NCBI GenBank assembly: GCA_022786995.1
Contig: JALFUW010000115.1
Location: forward strand, 1-37,039
Direction: 5' to 3'
Origin: Clostridiales bacterium
GTDB taxonomy: Bacteria; Bacillota; Clostridia; Oscillospirales; Oscillospiraceae
Length of the DNA stretch: 37,039 nt
Part shown: in pieces, positions 30,800 to 37,039 of the stretch
Numbering within the stretch: the first letter of the stretch is position 1
How the letters are laid out: each line of letters starts with the position of its first letter
The notes under the pieces: generated by a model
Databases searched by the model: none
What the model saw: only the letters and a program-made list of their open reading frames with translations
Told to the model about the DNA's origin: nothing
Position numbers and translations under genes: made by a program

Positions 30800-32126
30800 G
30801 CTTCCACTCCCGATCCGCAAAGGTCTGGTACTGGCCGATCCATTGCAGCTTTACCGCGCCGGTTTCGCCGTGACGGTTCTTTGCCACGATGCACTCGGCA
30901 ACACCCTTTTCTTCCGTGTTTTCGTGATAATATTCGTCCCGATACAGGAACATAACGGAGTCCGCGTCCTGCTCGATGGCGCCGGATTCCCGGAGGTCCG
31001 AGAGGATGGGCCGCTTGTCGGTACGGCTTTCCACCGCACGGGACAGCTGACTCAGGCAGATGACGGGCACATTCAGTTCCTTCGCCATGATTTTTAGAGA
31101 ACGGGAAATCTCACCCACCACCACCACACGGTTTTCATTGTTTTTGCCGTAGCCGGAGCCCTGCATCAGCTGCAGATAGTCGATGATCACAAGGCCCAGG
31201 TTGTCAAGCCTTCGGCACTTGGCGTTGATATCCGCCACGGTGACGGAGGGGTTATCGTCAATACGGATGTCCGTCTGGCTTAAGGCGGCGGAGGCCATGC
31301 ACAGCTTTGTCCACTCCTCCTCGCTGAGCTTGCCGGTGGCTAATTTTTGCAGCTCCACAAAGCTTTCGTTGGCAAGCAGACGCATGGCAAGCTGCTCCCG
31401 GGACATTTCCAGATTGAAGATGGCTACCGTTTTCTTATACTTTTTCGCCACATTCACCCCGATGTTCAGAGCAAAGGCGGACTTACCCATGGCGGGACGG
31501 GCGGCAACCAGCAGTAGGTCGGATTTATTCAGGCCGTTGATTTTGGTGTCTAAGTCCCGCAGACCCGTAGAAAGGCCGGGAATCATGGAATCCGACTGGG
31601 CAAGCTCCGTCAATCGGTCAAAGACCTTATGCAGGGTGGTGCCGATGTGCTCTAAGCTGTCCCCCCGCTCGCCCTTACGCAGGGCATAGATCTTCTTTTC
31701 CGCGGATTCCAGCATTTCCGCCGGGGTGCCCACCTCGTCGGCCACCATCTCGTGAATATCTGTGGCAGCCTGATTCAGCCCCCGCAGCATGGCCTTGTCT
31801 CGGACAATACCCGCGTAGCGCACCACATTGGCAGCGGTGGGGGTAATCTCCATGAGCTGCAAAATGTAGTCCTTGGAATTGTCGTGGTAGTAGCCCAGCT
31901 CCTTCAGCTTATCCAGCACCGTCACCGGGTCAATGGTCTGGGAGAAGTTGAACATGGTGTAGATGGTCTCAAAAATCTCCCGGTTCTGCTGTAGGTAAAA
32001 ATCCTCCGGCTTTACCAGTCCCACCACATCGGTGATGCAGCGGCTGTCGATCAGAATGGAGCCAAGCACCGCCTGCTCCGCCTCCAGCGACTGGGGCGGC
32101 TGACGGGTCAGCAGTTCTTCATCCAT
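30789..32126 (-). CDS. dnaB: replicative DNA helicase
   Basis: A 445-aa hexameric helicase that unwinds DNA at the replication fork. The N-terminal helical domain (about 10-115: SLEAEQAVLGSILIDSRCIT) is followed by a linker and a RecA-like motor with Walker A AARPAMGKSAFALNI, Walker B LGLVIIDYLQLM, and the DnaB H3/H4 region CLSQLSRAVESRTDKRPILS then DLRESGAIEQDADSVMFLYR. It is complete and has no intein. Start 32126 follows AAAGGAGAG. It lies about 110 nt after rplI, a gap holding a repeat hairpin, on the same strand. Confidence 0.96.
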   Translation of the reverse strand: MDEELLTRQPPQSLEAEQAVLGSILIDSRCITDVVGLVKPEDFYLQQNREIFETIYTMFNFSQTIDPVTVLDKLKELGYYHDNSKDYILQLMEITPTAANVVRYAGIVRDKAMLRGLNQAATDIHEMVADEVGTPAEMLESAEKKIYALRKGERGDSLEHIGTTLHKVFDRLTELAQSDSMIPGLSTGLRDLDTKINGLNKSDLLLVAARPAMGKSAFALNIGVNVAKKYKKTVAIFNLEMSREQLAMRLLANESFVELQKLATGKLSEEEWTKLCMASAALSQTDIRIDDNPSVTVADINAKCRRLDNLGLVIIDYLQLMQGSGYGKNNENRVVVVGEISRSLKIMAKELNVPVICLSQLSRAVESRTDKRPILSDLRESGAIEQDADSVMFLYRDEYYHENTEEKGVAECIVAKNRHGETGAVKLQWIGQYQTFADREWKHAE

Positions 32127-32176
32127 GTTCCGCTCTCCTTTCCTGTAAAACCTGTGCCCCCTGGCACTGTAATGAA

Positions 32177-32238
32177 ACGTTGACGCAAGGGCCGATGTGG
32201 GCATCGGCCCCTACGGTATGGCACATCGTCAACCGTTA
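32177..32238. repeat. interspersed hairpin repeat (GGGCCGATG family)
   Basis: GGGCCGATG-TGGG-CATCGGCCC (32189-32210) is a perfect 9-bp hairpin enclosed by an outer near-perfect pair AACGTTGACG/CGTCAACCGTT (32177-32186, 32227-32237). It lies between rplI and dnaB inside the operon. Its form suggests an interspersed repeat, but only one copy is in the window. Confidence 0.6.
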
Positions 32239-32682
32239 CGCTTCCTCAATCTTAACCGTCAGGGGTGCGGTGATCTCGTAGCCCAGCTTGCAGGTGACGG
32301 TGTAGGTGCCCACATTCTTGATGGTCTCGCTGAGCACGATCTTCCGCTTATCCAGCTTGATGCCGGTCTTCTTTTCCAGCGCTTCGGCGATTTCCGCGTT
32401 GGTAATGGAGCCGAACAGCCGTCCGTTGCCGCCGCCCTTGGCGGTGACGGTGACGGTCAGCTCCCGCAGCTGCTTGGAGACAGCCAGCGCTTCCGCCTTT
32501 TCTCTGGCGATGCGCTCCTGGGTGGCCTTGTCGTTCATACGCATGGTATTGATGGCGTCAGGCGTGGCCTCAATGGCCATTTTCTTGGGCAGCATGAAGT
32601 TCCGGGCGTAGCCGTCGGAAACCTCCAGCATCTGACCCTTTTTTCCCTTGCCCTTCACGTCTTGCAATAAAATAACCTTCAT
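32236..32682 (-). CDS. rplI: 50S ribosomal protein L9
   Basis: A 148-aa ribosomal protein. The N-terminal rRNA-binding domain MKVILLQDVKGKGKKGQMLE, then VSDGYARNFMLPKKMAIEAT is textbook; a long helix (about 50-75) links to the C-terminal domain (about 80-148, VTAKGGGNGRLFGSITNAEI). Length is normal. GAAGGAG precedes ATG 32682. The stop lies in the edge of a repeat element and a heptamer-armed repeat lies just upstream of the ribosome site, so the gene is bracketed by repeats within the gdpP-rplI-dnaB operon. Confidence 0.97.
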   Translation of the reverse strand: MKVILLQDVKGKGKKGQMLEVSDGYARNFMLPKKMAIEATPDAINTMRMNDKATQERIAREKAEALAVSKQLRELTVTVTAKGGGNGRLFGSITNAEIAEALEKKTGIKLDKRKIVLSETIKNVGTYTVTCKLGYEITAPLTVKIEEA

Positions 32683-32702
32683 GATAAAATCTCCTTCAGA
32701 TT

Positions 32703-32788
32703 TAGATACAAGATATAAGATACGAGATACAAGATAGGGGGAACTACGGAAGATATCTTGTATCTTGTATCTCCGTATCTTGTATCTA
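32703..32788. repeat. inverted-repeat element, heptamer GATACAA arms, copy 2
   Basis: The left arm (32703-32736) is units GATACAA, GATATAA, GATACGA, GATACAA, GATAGGG; the right arm (32752-32788) is the inverse. Layout and unit order match the copy at 17453 closely, while the core differs. It sits between gdpP and rplI, and would form a long hairpin in the operon's RNA just before the rplI ribosome site. Confidence 0.85.
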
Positions 32789-32799
32789 TACAAACCGCC

Positions 32800-34776
32800 T
32801 TAGTCTTCGTAGAACCGATCAATCGATTCTACCAGCCGGTCAAGAACCTCCTTCACGTCGGCGTTCTTTACCTGCGCGCCGGCGGTTGCGGTATTGCCGC
32901 CGCCGCCCAAGGGCTCAAGAATCATCTGCACATTGGCCGAGCCGATGCTCCGGGCGGAAATAATCACCTGGTCGTCCTCCGGGTACAGCACAAAGGACGC
33001 GGTGATGCCGGAAATGTTTAATAGCTCGTCCGCCGCCTGAGCAGCCAATATCCGGCTGGTGGGGTTATTCAGGGCGGCAATGGCAATCTCCTGCCGGTAG
33101 AGCCGGGAGGATTTGATGATCTGGTACTTGGTCATGGTGTCTTGGAAGTCATTTTGCAGCAGCAGCTTAACCTCCGTGGTGTCCGCGCCCAGCCGCCGCA
33201 GAGACGCCGCTGCCTCAAAGGTGCGCTCGCCGGTGCGGACATTGAAGAACTTGGTGTCGAGACAGATGCCCGCCATCAGAGATTTGGCCTCAATGGGCAG
33301 CACATCGTTTTTCTCCACCGCGTATTGCAGCAGCTCCGTCACCAGCTCCGCCGTGGAGGAGGCGTACGGCTCATGGAAATTGACCACCACAGGACTGATA
33401 TAGTCCGCCGCCCGGCGGTGATGGTCGATGACGCAGACCTTGGTAATGGCTTCGAGCAGGGGCTTACACTCCACCTGATCGGGACGGTTGGTATCCACCA
33501 CGATCAGAATGCTGCGGTTGTCCGCCATCAGGAGGGCGTCCTGCCCGGAAATGAAGGCTTCCCGGTACTGCGGCTCCGCCTGTATCTGAGAAATCAGCTT
33601 TGGCGCGGCATTCTTTTCGGTATCGATGACGATGCTGAACTTTTTGCCCTTCTTTCTGCACAGGCAGCACACGCCCATGGCAGCGCCTACGGCATCCAGA
33701 TCGGCATTTTTGTGACCCATGACGAACACATGGCCGCTCTGTCCGATCAGCTCCATCAGAGAATTGGCGGTGACACGGGAGCGCACCTTGCTGCGGTAAT
33801 CCGCCTCCCGGTTCCGTCCGCCGTAGAAGCTGAAATTGAACCGATCCTTCACAACCGCCTGGTCGCCGCCACGGCTCAGGGCCATTTCGATGCTCAGGGC
33901 CGCGAAATCATAGGCCTCCTCAAAGCTCCCGCCGTCCACGCCAAGGCCGATGGAAATGGAGGCCGGCAGGCCAGATGGGTTGGTAATTTCGTGAATGCTC
34001 TCCAGAATGGAGAATTTATCCTCCACTGCCCGCTGCAGATCCCGCTTTTCAAAGACGAACAGGAAGCGGTTCCGCTCCAATCGCCGTAGAAGGCCGTGAT
34101 ACCCCTCCGTCCACTGGGTAATGGTATCATTGATCCTGGCGTTCATGGTGGAAATGGCGCTTTCCGTCAGGTTTTTGGTCAGTTCCTCATAGTTATCAAT
34201 CAGGATAATGGAGACCACCGGACGGGAGCGGATATATTCGTCCCGGATCTGGTACAGCTCCGTCAGGTCACTGAAATAGAGCGCCCCCAGCATGGTGCCG
34301 CGACTGTCCTCCGCCCGGACGGTGGTACCGTAGACCCGGTAGCGTCTGGAGCCAAGGGCAGCATCCAGCGGGCTTTCCGTCTTGCCGGATTCCAGCCAAT
34401 CCAAAGAAAAGTCCGGCAAAACCTCCTCCAGCTGCTGCTCCATCATGGTGTCGGCATAGCCCGTCATCTCGCTGAAGCGGTGGTTCGCCCAGATGATCAC
34501 CCCGTCGCCCAATCGCACGAGCACTGCGGGCAGGGGGCTTTCCCCCTGAGCGGTTGCTTCCAGGGTGTTGGACATGGACTGGATATAGTGTTGGAGCTGT
34601 CTGCTCCGGCGGTTGCGGTTCATCACATACAGCATGAACACCACCAGTGTAACGCTGGTCTCCACCGCTGCCAGCCAGTAATACCCTTGCGCCAGCGCCG
34701 CCGCACAGAAGGCCGCCATCACGAAAAAGTATACGCCCATACCGGGCTTTAAGAGCCTGTCCAGCTTTCTGTTCAT
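32800..34776 (-). CDS. gdpP: cyclic-di-AMP phosphodiesterase GdpP
   Basis: A 658-aa membrane enzyme that degrades c-di-AMP to pApA. Two N-terminal membrane segments (about 13-31 and 33-52), a PAS domain (about 70-165), a degenerate GGDEF domain (about 170-300, lacking a GGDEF motif), a DHH domain (FVMGHKNADLDAVGAA; VVDTNRPDQVE; CVIDHHRRA) and a DHHA1 domain ending in PLGGGGNTATAGAQV. All DHH metal-binding motifs are intact. Start 34776 has AGGAGG 10 nt upstream. It is the first gene of the gdpP-rplI-dnaB operon, behind a good promoter, and is divergent from rnj. Confidence 0.95.
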   Translation of the reverse strand: MNRKLDRLLKPGMGVYFFVMAAFCAAALAQGYYWLAAVETSVTLVVFMLYVMNRNRRSRQLQHYIQSMSNTLEATAQGESPLPAVLVRLGDGVIIWANHRFSEMTGYADTMMEQQLEEVLPDFSLDWLESGKTESPLDAALGSRRYRVYGTTVRAEDSRGTMLGALYFSDLTELYQIRDEYIRSRPVVSIILIDNYEELTKNLTESAISTMNARINDTITQWTEGYHGLLRRLERNRFLFVFEKRDLQRAVEDKFSILESIHEITNPSGLPASISIGLGVDGGSFEEAYDFAALSIEMALSRGGDQAVVKDRFNFSFYGGRNREADYRSKVRSRVTANSLMELIGQSGHVFVMGHKNADLDAVGAAMGVCCLCRKKGKKFSIVIDTEKNAAPKLISQIQAEPQYREAFISGQDALLMADNRSILIVVDTNRPDQVECKPLLEAITKVCVIDHHRRAADYISPVVVNFHEPYASSTAELVTELLQYAVEKNDVLPIEAKSLMAGICLDTKFFNVRTGERTFEAAASLRRLGADTTEVKLLLQNDFQDTMTKYQIIKSSRLYRQEIAIAALNNPTSRILAAQAADELLNISGITASFVLYPEDDQVIISARSIGSANVQMILEPLGGGGNTATAGAQVKNADVKEVLDRLVESIDRFYED

Positions 34777-34823
34777 CTGACCGTCGCCTCCTTACGCGCA
34801 TAGCAATCCATAGTAGGACTCCC

Positions 34824-34852
34824 ATTATAGCAAATCCCACCAAATACCGCAA
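34824..34852 (-). promoter_or_regulatory. promoter of the gdpP operon
   Basis: TTGCGG (34852-34847), 17 bp, TATAAT (34829-34824), with an extended TGC before the -10, on the minus strand. Confidence 0.8.
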
Positions 34853-34915
34853 CTACTTTTCCGAGATTTCGTAAAAAAGGCTTTATAAATTTCTGTATAC
34901 TTTTGCGCGTTTTTG

Positions 34916-34924
34916 TGCTATACT
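34916..34924 (+). promoter_or_regulatory. extended -10 promoter of rnj
   Basis: TGCTATACT (34916-34924) is an extended -10 element; no good -35 is seen 17 bp upstream. It faces away from the gdpP promoter, about 65 bp from it. Confidence 0.55.
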
Positions 34925-35132
34925 ATTGATGGCGCTTTCCGGGTCGGGCTTTTGCCGGAAGCAAATTCCGCGCTTTCGCGCGCATTTGGAAAAGAATAGA
35001 TTGCAGGCGTTCTCCATGGTGAAGGCGATTCAGGGCCTTTTTCCTACGGAATGCGGCTGCCTGCTTGTTGCGTCCATTTTGGACATATCTGCCGCAAAGA
35101 ATCCCTTTGCGCACACTGAAAGGAGTATTGTT
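34925..35132 (+). other. about 200-nt leader of rnj, open in frame
   Basis: The leader can fold locally (GCGCTTTCGCGCGC; TTTGCCGGAAGCAAATTCCG region). It stays open in the rnj frame for 69 codons from ATG 34926, but the encoded residues do not look like RNase J and no ribosome site precedes that ATG. Probably a structured untranslated leader. Confidence 0.45.
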
Positions 35133-36788
35133 TTGGCTGAAAAACTGAAGATTATCCCTCTTGGCGGTCTGGACGAGATCGGCAAGAATATTACCGTTCT
35201 GGAATACGGAAAGGACATGATCGTGGTGGACTGCGGCGTGGGCTTTCCCGAGGAGGATATGTACGGCGTGGATCTGGTGATCCCGGACTTTTCCTATCTG
35301 GTAGCCAACCAGAAGAAGCTGCGGGGCTTTTTCATCACCCATGGTCACGAGGATCACATTGGCTCCATCCCCTATGCCATGCGGGAGGTAAACTGCCCCA
35401 TCCACGGCACCGCCATGACCAACGGTCTGATTAAGCTCAAGCTGGAAGAGCACAAGCTGGCGGACAAGGTCAAGCTCATCACCCATAAGCCCGGTGACGT
35501 GGTGAAGGCCGGATGCTTCCAGGTAGAATTTATCCATGTGAACCACTCCATTGCCGACGCCGTGGCCTTCGCCATCCACACCCCCGTGGGCACCGTGGTC
35601 ATGACCGGCGACTTTAAGATCGACCCCACCGCCAAGGACGGCATGATGGACTTAGCCCGTCTGGGCGAGCTGGGCAGCAAGGGCGTGCTTGCCATGCTGT
35701 CGGATTCCACCAATGTCGAGCGCAGCGGCTACACCCCCAGCGAGAATCTGGTGGCGGAAAGTCTGGAACGGCAGTTCCGCAACTGCGACCAGCGCATCAT
35801 CGTCACCACCTTCGCTTCCAACATGCACCGCATCCAGTCCATTGTCGCCACGGCCCAGCGTCACGGACGAAAGGTGGCCGTCACCGGCCGGAGCATGGAA
35901 AATATGCTCAAAGTGGCCCAGGAGCTGGGCTATCTGAAGGTGAAACAGGGCACCATTGTAGACCTAGCCTCCATCAAGAGCCTGCCCAAGAACAAGATCG
36001 TCATCGTGTCCACCGGCTCTCAGGGCGAAAATATGTCCGCATTGTACCGCATGGCCTTCAACACCCACAAGCAGGTGGAAATCACCGCCGGTGATCGGAT
36101 CATTATTTCCGCCTCCGCCATCCCCGGAAACGAGAAGGCCGTGTCCAAGATCATTAACGAGCTATACCGCAAGGGCGCGGATGTGGTCTACGAAAAGAGC
36201 GAGGGTCTGCATGTCTCCGGCCACGCCTGTCAGGAGGAGCTGAAGATCGTTCACGGGTTGGTCAAGCCCCGGTTCTTCCTCCCCATTCACGGCGAGCAGC
36301 GGCATCTGCAAATTCACTCGAAGCTGGCCCAGACCATGGGCATGAATCCCAAGAACATTTTCATCGGGGAGATCGGCTCTGTGTTTGAGCTGACATCCAA
36401 GAGCTGCAAGCTCAAGGGCACCGTCACCGCGGGCAAGGTCTTCGTGGACGGCACCGGCGTGGGCGACGTGGGCAGCGTGGTGCTGCGGGATCGGAAGCAC
36501 CTTGCCGAGGACGGCATGATCGTGGTCTGCGTGAACCTGAGCGCCGAGGACGGCAGCATCATCACAGGGCCGGACATCATCACCCGGGGCTTCATCTACG
36601 TCAAGGAGTCCGAGCAGCTGATGGACGCCCTGCAGAACGTGGCGGCAGAGGCCATCGAGCGCTGCCAGCGCAAGAACATCCGGGATTGGTCCGCCATCAA
36701 GTCCACCATCAAAAATGACCTGAGCGGCTACCTGTACAAGGCCACCAAGCGCAACCCCATGATTCTGCCCGTTATCTCGGAAATCTGA
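35133..36788 (+). CDS. rnj: ribonuclease J
   Basis: A 551-aa metallo-beta-lactamase/beta-CASP ribonuclease with endo- and 5'-exonuclease activity, central to Gram-positive RNA turnover. Zinc site THGHEDHIGS, with TGDFKIDPT and the beta-CASP motifs SDSTN, TTFASNMHRIQ and HVSGHACQEE, and IHGEQRHL downstream; C-terminal domain about 450-551. The start is TTG at 35133: AAAGGAG lies 8 nt upstream and AEKLKIIPLGGLDEIGKNIT is the conserved N-terminus. With that start the length is normal. It is monocistronic as far as seen. Confidence 0.95.
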   Translation: MAEKLKIIPLGGLDEIGKNITVLEYGKDMIVVDCGVGFPEEDMYGVDLVIPDFSYLVANQKKLRGFFITHGHEDHIGSIPYAMREVNCPIHGTAMTNGLIKLKLEEHKLADKVKLITHKPGDVVKAGCFQVEFIHVNHSIADAVAFAIHTPVGTVVMTGDFKIDPTAKDGMMDLARLGELGSKGVLAMLSDSTNVERSGYTPSENLVAESLERQFRNCDQRIIVTTFASNMHRIQSIVATAQRHGRKVAVTGRSMENMLKVAQELGYLKVKQGTIVDLASIKSLPKNKIVIVSTGSQGENMSALYRMAFNTHKQVEITAGDRIIISASAIPGNEKAVSKIINELYRKGADVVYEKSEGLHVSGHACQEELKIVHGLVKPRFFLPIHGEQRHLQIHSKLAQTMGMNPKNIFIGEIGSVFELTSKSCKLKGTVTAGKVFVDGTGVGDVGSVVLRDRKHLAEDGMIVVCVNLSAEDGSIITGPDIITRGFIYVKESEQLMDALQNVAAEAIERCQRKNIRDWSAIKSTIKNDLSGYLYKATKRNPMILPVISEI

Positions 36789-36900
36789 CCGCAGAGCGGC
36801 CATCCAATGCGTTACGAACGCCAGGTGGGTATCCCACATCCTTTGGGCCCCTCGACCGTAAGTGATTTGGTAGATAAAGAAGAACTTTTCTGATTTAGGA

Positions 36901-37025
36901 TGTCATTGCGAGGAGGGCGAAGCCCGACGTGGCAATCCGTTCCCCTTTTCACGCTCTAATAACGTACCCGTTACAATATGGAGTACGGATTGCCACGCCA
37001 GTGTGCGCACTGGCTCGCAATGACA
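36901..37025. repeat. REP/MITE-like element with TGTCATTGCGAG inverted ends
   Basis: A 125-bp element: TGTCATTGCGAG at 36901 and CTCGCAATGACA ending at 37025 are perfect 12-bp inverted ends, with an inner inverted pair CGTGGCAATCCGT/ACGGATTGCCACG. The arms each hold a small hairpin (GGGCGAAGCCC left; CCAGTG/CACTGG right). The right half matches the single arm at 20235-20280. The preceding 36789-36900 has no gene, only a small GTGGGTATCCCAC hairpin. Confidence 0.85.
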
Positions 37026-37039
37026 TGCTTCTTAATGAT

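Noticed and set aside
34268..34852. A 194-codon minus-strand frame overlapping gdpP
   Set aside because: It is an alternate frame of the 5' part of gdpP, with no motif and beginning in the promoter.
36789..36900. A possible tRNA or terminator after rnj
   Set aside because: Only a short GTGGGTATCCCAC hairpin without a U-tract; no cloverleaf could be drawn.

Overview
The window looks like a chromosome segment of a gut-type, low-to-mid GC Gram-positive of the class Clostridia, probably Oscillospirales. This rests on the gene content (a GGGtGRT protein with its Fe-S scaffold partner, a Spo0A-like regulator, an LCP protein, BlaI, RNase J, and a gdpP-rplI-dnaB-tilS-hpt-ftsH string), an L-box (lysine) riboswitch, strong AGGAGG-type ribosome sites and many TTGACA-17-TATAAT promoters. 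Genus cannot be decided from the sequence alone.

Region 1 (about 1-7300) is an integrated mobile element, more AT-rich than the rest. It opens with repeats typical of an IS21-family end abutting a gene fragment. A leftward set follows: a short tyrosine recombinase, a SprT-like metallopeptidase and a small conserved protein. These diverge from a small XRE repressor, and three near-identical 22-bp operators overlap both promoters. Next come a GIY-YIG gene broken by two amber codons, small unknown proteins, a winged-helix protein, two tandem paralogues of an unknown family (one frameshifted), and a full-length tyrosine integrase at the chromosome junction. The other end of the element is outside the window.

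Region 2 (7300-12400) is core chromosome, mostly on the minus strand: GGGtGRT protein and NifU-like scaffold, a DUF6020-like membrane protein, ribulose-phosphate epimerase, then (plus strand) a DUF1540 mini-protein. Region 3 (12400-24100), on the plus strand, holds an HtrA protease, a Spo0A-like protein with a degenerate receiver, an LCP cell-wall transferase, a solitary BlaI repressor, a left-handed beta-helix protein next to glmM, an XRE membrane regulator coupled to 5-formyl-THF cyclo-ligase, DUF1643, a YfcE-like phosphodiesterase, a Cys-rich mini-protein and a metallopeptidase-like lipoprotein. Region 4 (24100-27050) has a CBS-pair protein, lysA under a lysine riboswitch, and a haemolysin III protein. 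Region 5 (27050-36800) is a minus-strand operon running gdpP, rplI, dnaB, tilS, hpt, ftsH, with rnj (RNase J) divergent from it.

Small repeats punctuate the chromosome. Three elements (11880, 17453, 32703) share one design: arms of about five tandem heptamers, inverted around a short core. A second family (20235 and 36901) is REP/MITE-like with TGTCATTGCGAG ends. These repeats and the three-operator switch are the least explained structures here.
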